Under the pieces are notes generated by a model that saw only the letters and a program-made list of their open reading frames with translations, had not been told where the DNA came from and ran no database searches. 64,000 bases of DNA from Linnemannia schmuckeri. Lineage: Eukaryota; Mortierellomycota; Mortierellomycetes; Mortierellales; Mortierellaceae. Shown here in pieces: positions 1-11,983 of the stretch (position 1 is the stretch's first letter; each line of letters begins with the position of its first letter). The DNA lies in contig JANATG010000011.1 of NCBI GenBank assembly GCA_029449235.1, positions 1,642,001 to 1,706,000 of the forward strand, read 5' to 3'. The translations under genes and the position numbers were made by a program.

Positions 1-210
1 ACCGTGTGCAACCATGCTAGTTCATTTAGGTCACGTTTTTTTTATTTTATCACACGCCGCATGCGTAGTGGGTGCATACGTATCCTCCTCACTCGCTCCA
101 CACCATACCCTCATACATGGACCCCCTATTTCCTCCTTTTTGGTGTTTTTGAATTCCCTCCACATTCACATTCACTTTTTACATCACATTCAACAAGCAG
201 TAATTCAGGA

Positions 211-3200
211 ATGGCAGGAAAGAAGAAAAAGTTAGGAAAAAAGCCAAAAGGACCCAACAAGGGACCAGCAGGACAAGGACAGAATGGTGGCGACGATGTC
301 TCAGCCATGGGTAACAACACAAGCGACAAATGCACTTGCAGCGCACCAGATAGCCGATAACTCAAAGGGAATAAGTCAAACTCTGCCAGTGCAAGAAAAG
401 TACTGACCTTTTTGTTTCGTTTATGCTACTCGCATAATAAATTGATTAGACGATGTCATTTTGGCTCAAGTGATTGCAGGGTCCAAGGAGGAGGCCAATA
501 ACGCCGGTATCGCTTCGCTGGAAGAATCCGTTTTGTCAAAAGCAATTGCTGCCTCATTGCAGTCAGCCAACGCCAACAACACCAACAACAACACGCCAAC
601 TCCTACCACCGCACACGACGGAACAGCAGGAGACATCGACACGGCACCCAAACCACCAACCGAGGAAGAAAATAACGACACTCTGCTCAAGGACACTCTT
701 GGAGACGACGACGATCAAGCTCAATTCGCAGCGGGGATCGAAAAGTGCCCACACCTCAAGGAAGCCGTCAAGTTGCCCAGGATCCGAAAAACCTTGACTG
801 CAACTCACCCTGTACCTGCAGACTTGGACCACTGCCATGGATGTCGGGATCAGCACACCAAGCTGACGAATATTGCTCAACAGTTGGGGGTATCTCTTTC
901 GCTCTTGGCTTTGTCAGGCCCAATTGATGATTTGTTGGAACCCATGCCGTTAGACGCCCTGTCTCTCTGTCTTACGTGCTCAGAGATTAATTGTGGAAGG
1001 TTGTTTCAAAAGCATGCCCTTAAGCACCATGACAAGGTTACGAATAATCATCCTTTGGTCATGAACCTTGGGTCCATGGACGTCTGGTAAGCGCCTATTA
1101 TGTTTTATCCTAGCTCTAGTTAATTTCTGTAGATTTGTGTATTGACAGTCAAATGTGTAATTGTCATGCGATGTAGGTGCTACGAGTGCGACGACCAGGT
1201 GGTAACATCCAAGGACAAGAACCCAATACTCCAGGAGTGTCAAACTCTCCTTGCCAGGACCCTCCAAGCAAAACAAGCAAAAGCCAGAGGTACGTGTGTT
1301 TCATCTTCGGCGCCTATGGCGTGGGAAACTTTAAGTCGGACTGCAATGCGCTGGTTGTATGGCTTGAATCAATAACTAAACGTGACAATGTTCACTGCTT
1401 ACTAGAGGGTCTGCTCGCACAATCCAGGAAAGGGAAGGGCAACAAAGACAGCAAGATCAAGGTTTATGCGCCAGGACTCCAGAATCTCGGCAACACCTGC
1501 TTCTTCAATTCAGTCATCCAGGTCTTGGTTGAAACAAAGTCCCTCCGCGAGATCCTTTCTGATAGTAACCACGCTTCCAATTCTATTTCTGCAACCACAA
1601 GAACAGGACTTGGACCTTTAACGACGACTTTCAAGGACTTTTTGTTTACAATGTGGAAACAACAGGGCGGGACCGTAACCCCTCGAGATTTGTTCACACA
1701 GATTGCCAAGAAGTGGAAGATTTTCCGCGGGTTCCGAGAGCAGGATAGTCAAGAGTTGATGCGGCATTTACTGGAGGGTATTCGACAGGAGGAGGCAGAC
1801 TTGATTAAGAAGCGACTTGCGGAGGAAGAGCAGCAACAGCAGAAGCAGGCTGGTGGAGATACGAAGGAAGTGACATCGCCACCAAAGTATGTCCCTTTCA
1901 TCGATACTTGTTTCTCTGGAAAGCTCGTCAGTGTCATCGTCTGTGATGCGTGCAAGAAGGTACAGAGTTCTTGTTCACATCCTTTTTCACTGAAATGCCT
2001 CAACTGAGCAAGGCGATGTGTAGACACTAATGCGTGATTCATACAATTATTTGCTATTATAGTGTTCGTATGCGTACGAGGACTACTATGATCTTTCATT
2101 ACCCATCAAGGGAGCCCCAGTATCGATTGGAAGCGGAAGTCTCATGGACCGTCTCAGGGCAAAATCACGCGCGGCTGGGTTCGAGCTCTCGCGTACATCC
2201 GACTCGAGCGATGGTCAAGGGATCTTGGAGGCTGACCAAGGATCCGAGGAGCACTGGCGCCATGTCGAGAAGCTGCTCAAGAACGTCCCTTCCCGGTCTA
2301 ACAACTCTGAGGCCTTGTCGATTGAGCGGTCGTTGATCCAGTTCACTAATGTCGACCTTTTGGATGGCGAGAACAAGTTTGCCTGTGAGAACTGTTATAA
2401 GTTGGTGCAGTCGTACAAGGCACAAGACGGTACGGCGGCGGAGGATGGTCCAGCTGAGAAGAAGGAGGAGGAGGAGAAGGAGGAGGAAAAGGAGGAGGAG
2501 AGGCAAGACGAGAAGGCAGAGACGAAGGGCGGTGCTTCTACCGAAGGCAAGCCACAGGCGTCGAATGCCATTCTCCGTAGGGCATACAAACGGTATCTGG
2601 TGTCAAGTCTCCCGTCGACACTGGTTCTTCACCTAAAGCGGTTCGAGCACACGACCACGTCGTTTGGGCTTATGAAGAAAATCGAGGACCACGTCGATAT
2701 TCCTACTGAACTCGACATGGCACCGTTCTGCATACCCAAGAGCGAGCTGTACGACGAGACCGAGAGTGGAGTTAAAGAGTTGGCGATCGCCGAGAACTTT
2801 GCGAATAGAGAGAAGGGCGGCGGCTCGACAAAGTACAGGCTGTATGGCGCCACGGTTCATCAGGGTTCCCTTGCCACGGGCCACTATACCAATTTTGTGC
2901 TCTCCTCCAAGGTAGAAGTCCCTCCTCCTGTTATTACAGAGTCCGGCAAGCCATCAACGACGACGACGGCGGTTTCGAATGGAGTTGGGGTTGTCTTGCC
3001 TGATATCCCGCTTTCAGAGATGTTGGCTCAACAGAATTCGAAGAAAAAGAAGAAGAAAGGTGGTGGAAGTGGAGGTGTATCAGCAGCGGCGAAGAAAGGG
3101 GCCGTTGGTGGTGGTCCAAATGGTACTATCGCTCCTGCGGTCGGGTCGTTGGAGAGTGTTTCAACGGAGAGGCCCGTGAACGACAAGGTGATCAAGACGG

Positions 3201-3337
3201 ACGGCGTTGTTCCCGACTCTACGCTTGTGAAGGATACTCGGGAGTGGATCTATTGCAGCGACACCCAGGTCCGGTTTGCTACTCTGGATGAGGTGCTTGC
3301 TAGCCGTCCGTATATTCTCTACTACGAACGGTGCTAA
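211..3337 (+). CDS. USP16/USP45-type ubiquitin carboxyl-terminal hydrolase
   Basis: Deubiquitinating cysteine protease of the USP family. I assemble five exons with consistent phases: 211-310, 480-1086, 1177-1289, 1406-1959 and 2063-3337 (882 aa). A lysine-rich start (MAGKKKK) is followed by a ZnF-UBP domain (about residues 90-240) with the typical VWCYECDDQV strand, which in this family binds the free ubiquitin C-terminus. The catalytic Cys box GLQNLGNTCFFNSVIQ puts the nucleophile at about C305. The QDSQELMRHLL motif follows, then a CDAC metal-binding pair that continues across the last intron. The His box is at about residue 732 (TGHYTNF). A Glu/Lys-rich insertion (about 590-615) and a K/G-rich low-complexity insertion precede the C-terminal DTQVRF...LYYERC block. 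Architecture and order match USP16/USP45, which in animals act on ubiquitylated histone H2A and other substrates; the substrate here is unknown. Splice phase continuity strongly supports the model. Confidence 0.9.
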
Positions 3338-3628
3338 TTTTTCTAGTGCAAGGCGCTTGTTTTGTTCAAATGTGTGTTGGAATAAATTAGAACGGTAGTC
3401 ATGTGCCCTGCTCGAGTCATCATTGAATTTTCCCTACCGTTGCGGTGGAGGAATCAGCGCACTGTTCGTCACTGACCTACCATAAAAGGCGTACTTAATC
3501 CTCTTCTCTTCTCTCCTCCTTCTTCCTCAACTCCAACTCGCTCTCACTCAATCAACCTCACTCTTACACACCGCACTACACCAAACAACAGCAAAAAAAC
3601 CTACAACTCCTTTCCTCCATCCAAAGGA

Positions 3629-5027
3629 ATGACACGCACACGCACCGGCGAGTACAAGGACCCCTCCAACCCCCCACGCGAACGCGAGCGCCGTCAATCC
3701 AGGTAGATTTTAAGAACGACTATCCGTCCTGGCTTTTCAACGTTCTTCGTCTGTTGCGTTATGTTTTCCGAACTCTTGTTGTCGATAGTTGTATTCCTAC
3801 TCATCACATCCTCCTTTGCTGACATGGCTTCTTTTTTTTCTTCTTGACGATCGTACACATGTGGGTCATAGGAACGGCCCCTCGGATCCCAGAGCGATCC
3901 CCAAGAAGGCTGGTGCTGGACACGGCAACTGGGGCGTCCCAGGATGTGAACTGAACCAGCAGGAGCAGACTTCTGCCTTGAGGTAAGCAAACGCACCATT
4001 GCTTGCCTTTTATTTTGAAATCGTACGAGGGGAGGTCGACAATAACGTGGGACGATTGTTCGTTGCTCTTGTTTGTGTTCCCATGGAAGTTGAAAAGGGC
4101 TTAGTAGGAGTGGGCGATGGTGGTTGTGACGACTGCGTTTTTTGCAGTACTCGGAGCTGAAGTTGAAATAATGACAAGCGTTGTCGCTGTTCTTTTATTA
4201 TTCATGCAAAACAAGCAAACAAGCAAACATGCAATCGTATTCATATTAACTTTATTCGTGTTTTCCATTCTCTTCACGGTATGTCCTTATTTGTAGCGAC
4301 AATGTCTCGACGTCCCCTGCTGAGAACAAGATCACGGTAAGCAGCAGCAGAGTATCCCCTTCTTCTTGTCTTCTTTTTTCTCTCAGGATGAATACGTAGA
4401 AAAAAAAAAGGAGTGTGGAGAGAGCGCGAGAGTAAAGTGAAGGGAGGCAGGGGAAGACTAAGAAATAAGGCGTAATGGACTTCCATTTTTTTCCCACCCG
4501 ACCGACCGATCCCGGTTCGATTCGTCTTGACAGGTCGACCCTCTTTTAGAATTGCATGAATATTGCGGGGTGGACGAAATTTTTCACTGGTCTCACGCGA
4601 TCCTTTTCCTTCGAAGCATAAACACCCACTCCACTCCACCTACACGCAGCAGACACAACAGACACACAAACAGCTCTCTTTCTGTTGTACACATATCGAT
4701 GTATACTCACACTCACACCTACCCCAGTCATTTATCCCCGACACGATCAATTGCGATGGAATGGCGTGTGTGTTGCACTAATAATTGACAAAAAAAAAAC
4801 GACTCACACGACCCGTCCGGACTGGACTGGCGCGGAATTTTTTTTCTTCCTCAAGGGTTCCCTCTTTATTCACTATCTAATACACACTAACCACCCTTGT
4901 GATTGTTACGCTTGTTATCTGATAGGTGATTGACGCCGAGACCTTCACTATGTTGCAGAACAACAGTCGACCCAGCAGCAACAGCCAGGCGCAGTCGACC
5001 GCCAATGACGACCAGGCTTCCTCCTAA
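3629..5027 (+). CDS. STF2-like small hydrophilic protein
   Basis: Four exons, 3629-3702, 3872-3982, 4297-4336 and 4926-5027, give 108 aa with continuous phase. The protein starts MTRTRTGEYKDPSNPP, is Arg-rich, and contains the core PKKAGAGHGNWGVPGCEL near residue 40. This resembles the small fungal STF2 family (yeast Stf2, described as an ATPase-stabilising factor and a hydrophilin linked to desiccation tolerance) and, more distantly, the GxGxxNWG signature of HABP4/PAI-RBP1 proteins. The C-terminus is Ser/Gln/Asn-rich and probably disordered. The third intron (4337-4925, 589 nt) is much longer than the others in the window. No membrane segment or signal peptide is seen. The family call rests on one short motif and general length, so the exact orthology is uncertain. 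Confidence 0.7.
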
Positions 5028-5501
5028 GTCTGCCATCTAGTCACACAGGAAGATTCTTTGAGGCGTTCATAACGAACGACCGCATTCACAATAATCTCAA
5101 CCTATTTTTTGGACCAGCTCAGATCGCTCAACCTTTGCGTTGTAACAACTTTTTCGTTTTTGCAACCCTTTTTTCTTATTGCGCCCACTTTTCTTTTTTT
5201 TTCTTTTTAAACCTCTTTTCTCATGAGAAAAACACCATCTGTACATAGCTTTAAACGAACAAAAAAAATAAAAAACACACCTACATTAACTCCACTACCG
5301 CACGATAGACCATATTCTGAATAAGCTAAGTGGAAAGGACCCAGCGGCCCGCAGTAGCCTGAGACAGGGTAAACGCCTCGTCATATTGGTTTTTGTTGAT
5401 ATTTGATTGATTTTTATTCTTGAACAGACAGGCGCATCAGACACGGAACTTTCACATCTGCAAAAGCAGAAAGCACAGAGAGAGAGAGGGATAAGACGAT
5501 G
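5028..5501. other. Convergent 3' gap between STF2-like and FAM32A-like genes
   Basis: Intergenic DNA between two gene 3' ends, rich in T and A runs, with several AATAAA-like strings around 5260-5275. No reading frame or RNA gene is recognisable. Confidence 0.5.
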
Positions 5502-6449
5502 TTATCCGGGTCCGACCTTGGGGATATCATAGTGCTCAGTCATCTCCTCCAGTTTCCGGTTCAATTCCTATTGTATGTACGAGATGAAGGTAAGGGAATA
5601 AACGTTGTGTGAGAAAAAAAAAATAACAAGAGGGTAGTGTGTTGTGAAGGATCAAGCAAATCAAATGGGTTTCATAAAATTCCCGCATTGACTGCCAGAG
5701 AGAGTGTTGGTTGGAAAATGGTAGAAATTTCTAGACGACAGACGCCACTTGAACTTGGAACGAACATAGAAACAATAGCAACGCAGTAAAGAAGAGTGTT
5801 TGACTTACAGCGACTTTCTCCTTGTGTGACTTCATGGCTGACTTGAGGACCTTTTCCTCTTGCTATTAATGTACACGAACGACATATCAAAAACAGGAAA
5901 TAAACACATTAGTCGCGTGTCTTCACAATTAGTACTTTCATTTCAAATATCAGTCTCACAACGATCAAGGTGACGCATAATAGATAAAAAAAACATACCC
6001 GCTTCTTTTGGATCTCTTCGAAGCGCTTCTCGGCGGGTGTCTTTTCGAGGACGCGGATGGGTCTGGAGAGTGGAGGGGTTGACTCCTTGGCGTCCAGCGC
6101 TGCCTTTACTTTGGCTGGATCGGTCTTTTTCTTTTTCCTAAACAAAGGGGAAAGGGAAGAAAATAGGCGGAGGTGGTTAGACTTTCGAAAGTTCAGGCCG
6201 TCTATGGTTGAAAAAGCAGTCCAGTCCGCGTGGGTACTGTCACTGAGAAAGTTGGATACAAGAAGAACGAGACATGGCGCTATGTGAGCTGCTGAGTCCA
6301 TGAAGGAGAGCTGGTAAGTTGTTGAAAAGTTGAGTTGAATGCGAACTGTTGGTTTGCTGTGAGGATTGTGGTTGTTAAATTTACTTTTTGGTGATGCCTC
6401 CACTACCCTTGAACTTGAGTGAGCCTCCAGCGGTCTCGTAGTCGGCCAT
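5502..6449 (-). CDS. FAM32A-like nucleolar/spliceosome-associated protein
   Basis: Four exons on the minus strand: 6449-6385, 6137-5999, 5862-5809 and 5567-5502 (107 aa, phases consistent). The order of motifs is that of FAM32A: a short N-terminus with GGSLKFKG, a KKKKTDPAK basic stretch, the TPAEKRFEEIQKKR helix, and the C-terminal NRKLEEMTEHYDIPKVGPG. The last block is the most diagnostic, matching the conserved TEHYDIPKV tail of animal FAM32A, which contacts the spliceosome active site in catalytic-step structures. Length (107 versus about 112 residues) also fits. The gene is divergent from the lysine-rich zinc-finger gene, with start codons 295 bp apart, so the two may share a promoter region. 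Confidence 0.88.
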
Positions 6450-6744
6450 GGCAGACAGACGGGTTGTTGGTTGATGAGAGAGGGTGAGAGGAGGTGAGTG
6501 GTGTGCTGTGTGCAATGCGAGGACAGATGCACTCGCACTCCTTATGCCCACCAAGGGAAAGCTGGAAAGCAGCCCAGTGACTGCTCATTTATTAACAAGC
6601 CACAGGACGAAGGGGTGAACAAATTTGTATGTCGATACCACGCACGAAAACAAACAACGCTTTTTTTTTTTTTCTTTCGTCTTCAACAACACCAACAGCA
6701 ACCCACACCAACCGCAGAGCCAACCAACAACACATACAACAAAG
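6450..6744. promoter_or_regulatory. Divergent promoter region
   Basis: Short interval between two divergently oriented start codons (6449 minus, 6745 plus). It holds a T-rich tract at about 6660-6675 followed by a CAA/AAC-rich leader that probably belongs to the plus-strand transcript. No clear TATA box is seen. Confidence 0.45.
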
Positions 6745-7668
6745 ATGTTGAAACGCGCGCACAGGGAACTGGCAAGGAATGCCATTTATACCGAGGTCAT
6801 GCCCACAGGAGACGACGCCCTGGCCGAGATGGAAGCCATGGCCAATTTCTCAGACTCTGGCTCCGACTCTGACAGCTCTTCAGACGACGATGGCGGTAAC
6901 GGCGGTGACAGCGATCTGGACAGCGATGAGGATGCCGAGCTTGAGTCGTACATCCAAAAGTACGAAGGATCTCTCAAGAAGGACAAGAAGGGCGGCTCAG
7001 ACGACGACGAGGACGAGGATAAGAAAGCAGGAAGCGGTTCATCAGACGAGGACGAGGAGGATGCTGAGGAGGCTGAAGAGGAGGAAGGAGAGACACATTT
7101 CCGCTGCAAGATTTGCCCCAAGAAGACGCTCAAGAACGAGACGATGGTCCAGGTGCATCTGAACGGACACGAACACAAGGTCAATCTCAAACTTTACAAA
7201 AAGGCACTCAAGGAGGACCGGACCAAGGAGCAGGTCGAGAAGTTGAAGGCCAAGAACTTGAAGAAGAAGGAGAAGGCGTTGAAGAAGAAGGAGGACCGCA
7301 AGGCCGCCCAGAAGCTCAAGCTCAAGGAGAAGAAGAAGCGTCAATGGGAGAAGAAGATGGCCGCCGCCGCGGCTGCTGGAACCGCAGGATCAACAAAGGA
7401 GGGCAAGAAGGTGGAAAAGATTGTTGAGAAGGCGGAGAAGAAGGTCGAGGAGGTGGTTAAGAAGCTGGACAAGGCGGTCGAGAAGAAGGTCGGCAAGATT
7501 GTTGAGAAGGCTGAGCGCGATGCGGAGAAGAAAGTCGAGAAGATTGTTGAGAAGGCCGAGAAGGATGCGATCAAAACTATGAACAAGTCCGTCACCAAGT
7601 CTGACAAGAAGACCTCACCCAAGTCCAAACCACCAGCCAAGAAGCAGAAGACCTCCAACAAGGCCTAA
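6745..7668 (+). CDS. Lysine-rich zinc-finger protein, likely nucleolar
   Basis: Single-exon gene, 307 aa. Residues about 35-115 are an acidic Asp/Ser/Glu tract. A Cys2His2 finger of the double-stranded-RNA/U1 style follows (C121, C124, then VHLNGHEHK; spacing CX2CX13HX5H). A strongly basic helical region comes next (about 140-215). The C-terminus (about 223-276) is built of repeated KVEKIVEKAE-type units. The tail is Lys/Ser-rich (SPKSKPPAKKQKTSNK) and looks like a nuclear localisation signal. Acidic-then-basic composition plus one U1-like finger is common in ribosome-biogenesis factors, so a nucleolar RNA-associated role is an inference; I do not recognise a named orthologue. The start codon follows a CAA-rich leader. 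Confidence 0.8.
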   Translation: MLKRAHRELARNAIYTEVMPTGDDALAEMEAMANFSDSGSDSDSSSDDDGGNGGDSDLDSDEDAELESYIQKYEGSLKKDKKGGSDDDEDEDKKAGSGSSDEDEEDAEEAEEEEGETHFRCKICPKKTLKNETMVQVHLNGHEHKVNLKLYKKALKEDRTKEQVEKLKAKNLKKKEKALKKKEDRKAAQKLKLKEKKKRQWEKKMAAAAAAGTAGSTKEGKKVEKIVEKAEKKVEEVVKKLDKAVEKKVGKIVEKAERDAEKKVEKIVEKAEKDAIKTMNKSVTKSDKKTSPKSKPPAKKQKTSNKA

Positions 7669-8025
7669 AAAAAATAAATCCCACTCCTCCCTGTATCATA
7701 CCACTAAGTATCGTTCAATCATTGACCCATCGTGGATTATCGGATCACTCGTCCTTGCTGCCATCAGGAAAAAGACACAGTTTTTGCGCACAGCACAACA
7801 AAACCACGGATGCATGCACCTTTCGCACAGACAGTGGCTCATTGCATTGCAAAAGGCGGCGTGATCGGAGAGGTTGAGCGCTGACATTTATCCGACTGCG
7901 AATCGGCCTCTAACGGTTAGGTGACTTGATCTTCGATTTCCTTTTAAAACGCTCATCCACTTTTTTTTTCCTTTCTTCCATTCATTCACTTCCACACATT
8001 CATTCCACGTCTCAACTCATTCAAA
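7669..8025. other. Intergenic gap and SDR promoter
   Basis: No gene is seen. An AAAATAAA stretch right after the zinc-finger stop may serve 3'-end formation. A pyrimidine-rich leader (about 7955-8020) precedes the dehydrogenase start codon. Confidence 0.4.
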
Positions 8026-9409
8026 ATGACCAACCCCACCCTCATCATCACCGGAGCCTCCCGCGGTATTGGCCGCTCGATTGCCCTCCTCGCTATCAAG
8101 AACTTGAACGCCAACGTTATTGGTGTTGCTCGTTCCCAGGTCGCCCTCCAGGAGCTGTCGAACCATATCGAGACCGAGCTCCAGTTGAAGGATCGCTTCA
8201 AGTATGTCGTTGGCGATATTACTGTCGAGTCGACTGCTTCCGAGATCGTCGATGTTGCTTCCAAGTCCTGGGGCGGTCGTCTTGACGGACTCGTTCTTAA
8301 CGCTGGGTAAAACAGGGTGTTCTTGCTTCCTTGCTGTTTGTTGATTTGTTATAAACGTGTGTGCATGGGTCGAGTAAAATTAGGGGATGAAGGAGAGGAA
8401 GATTGTACATAGAGATCTGACCGTGTAGAAATATTTCTCATATCTTCTCTCGCTGTAGTATTCTTGAACCCCTGGCACCCATCGCCAACGCCAACGTCAA
8501 GGACTGGAAGCAGTAAGTCATATCACATCACATCCTTTTTCTTTTTCTCATCCAATTTTGGATGTGATCTTTTTTTTGACACCCGACTCGCGCTTGCGTT
8601 GTTTGCCCATGTTTGTGTATGGGGTTGATATTTACTTCATAGTGCTCCAAAATAAGACCATAAATCAATGCTCACCCAACATTCCCACAATCGATTGTTA
8701 TTGTTCATAATAGCAACTTTGATGTCAACTTCTTCTCGATCGTCACCCTCGTCCAGCACGCTCTCCCTGCCCTCCGCGAGTCCAAGGGCCGTGTCATCTT
8801 TGTCAGCTCTGGCGCTGCTGTCAATGCTTACCACGGCTGGGGTGCCTACTGCGCGTAAGTTTTCCATATCTTTTCTCTTCTCCATTGAAATACGGTCATT
8901 TGCTTAGCATGTTTGACGTCATAAAAACGGTTTCTCAATCAACTGAATTCATTTTATGGTTATTGATGTGATGATATAGATCCAAGGCTGCCTTGAAGAT
9001 GTTCGGAGAGTCCCTTGCCAAGGAGGAGCCCGAAGTGATCTCTGTCTCTATCCGTCCTGGTGTCGTCGATACCGATATGCAGGCCGTCATTCGTCGTGAT
9101 GGTAAGAGACAAGAGAATGTTACTTTGCACTCTCTAGAGAAGGATACGGAAAAAACATGATTACTAGAAACTGACCACAAGGCAAATGCGAAACATTGCT
9201 GCTCTTTCTCAATACATTCCGTAGGTGCCACTGGAATGGTCCCCGCACAGCACGCCCAGTTTGTAAACCTCCACACCAGCAAGGAGTTGCTCCACCCCGA
9301 CCAGCCTGGCCACGTCATTGCCAGCTTGGCTGTCAAGGCCCCTTCGTCGATCAGCGGAAAGTTCTTTTCGTGGAACGATGAGGAGTTGGTCGCGCATCAA
9401 CTGCCCTAA
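8026..9409 (+). CDS. Short-chain dehydrogenase/reductase (classical SDR)
   Basis: Five exons, 8026-8306, 8459-8512, 8714-8854, 8980-9101 and 9225-9409, encode 260 aa with unbroken phase. The N-terminus has the Rossmann nucleotide-binding motif TGASRGIG (about residues 9-16), then a VGDIT acidic turn and the NAG motif. Catalytic residues are Ser in FVSSGAA (about 143-144) and the YxxxK pair Tyr157/Lys161 in AYCASKAAL. RPGVVDTDM follows as the usual cofactor-binding loop. Length and motifs resemble the fungal Irc24/YIR035C benzil-reductase-like and sepiapterin-reductase-like SDRs. It is probably a cytosolic NADPH-dependent carbonyl reductase; the substrate cannot be read from sequence. No signal or membrane segment is present. 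Codon use is C-ending and biased, suggesting good expression. Confidence 0.9.
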
Positions 9410-9445
9410 ATATCTTCAAATAAGTTTTCTTTATCTCGTTTAGCA

Positions 9446-9451
9446 AATAAA
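9446..9451 (+). terminator. Candidate polyadenylation signal
   Basis: AATAAA lies 37 bp after the dehydrogenase stop codon. Confidence 0.5.
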
Positions 9452-10993
9452 ATATGTATCGACGCTAGGCAGCATGCAATTGATGTGGAGTGAGGTGAGG
9501 TGGAGCATAATAGAATGAGACTATTCGGTCGCGTCTGTTGGCGAACCATATCCCAGCAAGTAAAAGAGAGAGAAAAAAAAAAGAGTTCGGCGTCCAGACT
9601 CTATCTTGCTATTACCATGACTGCGCAGATGATGCTCGCTATTTCCTGTCTGTCCTCTTTTTTTTTTCCACATTTGTCCCACAATCGCAGAAAATGAACA
9701 GGGAAATAAAGGTGTCCAGGATCCAAACTCGAACATAACCACTTAAAGGAACGCGGGGTGGAAGGAGTTAAACCATTTGGATATGAATGTAAGGAGAAGG
9801 AGGAGGAAGAGGAAGGGGCCATTCGATGCCATTGTTGGCGATTATGAGCCTCGAGCGTCTCCTAATTGCGTGCTTGGGGAAAGTGGATAACCCGGTGGGA
9901 GGTAGAAAAACTGATGGCATTGCTAGGAGACGTCGAGGGATTTGAAATTCAAGAAAAAAAAAAGGGGGGGGAGGGGGGGCATCAATCATGGTGCAATCAA
10001 CGGGGGTCTTTTGCACTAAATGTGATGAGTGACAATGGTGCAGAGGAGAGGAAGTCGCGGCTCTGTCTGTGCAAGCCATTTCATCCCTATGTCACATTTT
10101 TTTCCACTGGGACATTGGTCACGGTCGATAACATGCAGCGAAGCGAAATAAGTGGTATTTTCAATGAGGAGAGGGAAATGGACATGGTAACGCAGACCAA
10201 AATATTCGACAACAATCTTTGGCATTCCATGCATTGTCTCGCGCTTGCGAGCTTGTTTTCAATCAACCCCAAAACCAACATTTGTTTACTGAGCCTTCTC
10301 AGCCTCCTAGGTGGGCTGGGCTGGGGGGGGGGGGGGGTAACCACGGTCGACTAGAGAAGATTTAACCAAAAACGCACATTTCGATTGCAATGGAATAGAT
10401 AGAGGCTTATGGACTGGACTTGATTGTTAGGATTGGGGTTTGTGATTATTAAGCGGGGCGGCGCGAGAGTTTGTATGGCGGTGTAGCAAGGAGCGGTAGC
10501 CTGAGCTTGAGTCTGGCCTGTTCCAGGTCTGGTTTCAACTATTATCAGATCCGGTTTCGTTCAGTGTATGAGTGCCATGATACGAGGGATCGGGGTAATT
10601 TGAGTGATGATGTAGAAGGGAGGGAGAACAAACGAGCGATCAAATTAAACATACGTGTTCGTCCAATTAGAATTTGATTTCAAAGCGCGCCTCTTTTCTC
10701 CTTGAGGACTGCTTTCGCGCATCCCCCGCCGCTTGAATTAATAATCAAAAGTTGAGCTGGCTGGGCGAATGGGACAAAGAAATACAGAAGGATGAATTGA
10801 ACAAGGAGCACTGACAGCGGGAGGAGGCACCATTTGACGACACCCATAGCATGGAAAAACAAGGCTGGCCAATCGAATGGCGCAAGCAGAGAAAATAAAG
10901 TAAGATACAGTGGCTGGTGTTAGCCTTTTTCTTCCTCTCTTCATACTTACTCCACCCACACACTAACAGCCAACAGGGACCAAAAATGTCATG

Positions 10994-11001
10994 TATAAAA
11001 G
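10994..11001 (+). promoter_or_regulatory. TATA box of the GST gene
   Basis: TATAAAAG lies 114 bp upstream of the GST start codon. It is followed by a pyrimidine-rich and CAA-rich leader, a typical arrangement for a strongly transcribed fungal gene. Confidence 0.65.
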
Positions 11002-11114
11002 CAAGGCCATTTGCCCGACTATCCCACTTTTCATTTTCTCTTCATCTTCAACAACAAAAACAACAACCACTCTTCTTCAACTCAAGAACCAACAACATCT
11101 ACAATAAGCACACA

Positions 11115-11983
11115 ATGGCCGCTACCAACATCTCCCTCCCCGTCCCCACCAAGGCTGATACCACCGTCCTCGGCCAAGCTGCCAAGTCGACCGACTCCAC
11201 CTACAAGATCCTCTACTTTGGGCTCCACGGCCGTGGTGAATTGACCCGCACCCTCCTCGCCTACAGCGGCGCCAAGTGGGAAGAGCTCCCAGTCGTAAGT
11301 GTCCCATGTCATTGGTTTACTCTGCTGTTCTGTTCAAGGATGTCGATCGATCAATTGCAATTGCAATGTTTCTAACATTTAGCATCTTCTCAATTGACAT
11401 TATTCTCTTTCAGGACTGGGCTAACCAGAAGGAGCACACCCCCTTCAAGGTCCTCCCCGTCGTCTACGAGACCACCCAAGACGGCACTATCCTCGAGCTG
11501 GCCGAGTCCCAAGCCATCGAGCGCTACCTCGCCAACAAGTACGGCCTCTACGGCAAGAACGCCTATGAGACCCACAAGGTAGAGCAGATCTTCTCCTCTG
11601 CCGACGCCGTCGCTCAGGCCTTCTCCCAGAAGATCATCGGCGCCGCCCAGGACAAGCGTGTCGAGGAAGCCAACAAGTTCTACGCTGAGGTCCTCCCCAA
11701 GTTCATCGCTATTCACGAGGCCCACCTCGCCAAGAACGGTGCCAACGGCCACTATGTCGGAAACTCGGCCACACTTGCCGATATCAAGGTTGCAAACTTG
11801 ATTGATCGTCTCTTGTTCTTGAGACCGAAGGGTGCTGATGAGGTGCCTTTCTCGGCTGAGAAGACTCCCAACTTGTGGAAGGTTTTGGAGAAGGTCAACG
11901 CTCACCCTACTTTGGCTGCATGGAAGAAGACTGAGCGCTACCAGGAGCTGAACGCTGGCACCAAGAACATGTTCAAGTTCTAA
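11115..11983 (+). CDS. Glutathione S-transferase (sigma-like)
   Basis: Two exons, 11115-11294 and 11414-11983, encode 249 aa; the phase-0 intron follows WEELPV. The thioredoxin-like N-domain carries YKILYFGLHGRGELTR, in which the Tyr is the likely glutathione-activating residue of sigma/mu-like GSTs. It also has the FKVLPVV cis-Pro region and the ESQAIERYLA glutathione-binding segment. The helical C-domain has the usual GNSATLADI motif. There is a roughly 25-residue N-terminal extension. It probably acts as a cytosolic detoxifying conjugase. A TATA box, a CAA-rich leader and strongly C-biased codons suggest high expression. A decayed inverted copy lies at 20915-21870. Confidence 0.92.

Larger units (their letters stand above)
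9410..11114. other. Intergenic region before GST
   Basis: About 1.7 kb with no convincing gene. It contains purine/poly-G tracts near 9963-9980 and a run of 15 G at 10323-10337. The only regulatory signal I support is the TATA box at 10994. Confidence 0.5.

Noticed and set aside
5548..5570. B-box-like GGTTCAATTCC
   Set aside because: It is the 5' end of the last FAM32A-like exon; no tRNA fold is possible.
11390..11905. Minus-strand frame of 171 codons antisense to GST exon 2
   Set aside because: Shadow of strongly codon-biased GST coding DNA; Val/Gly/Leu-rich with no domain.
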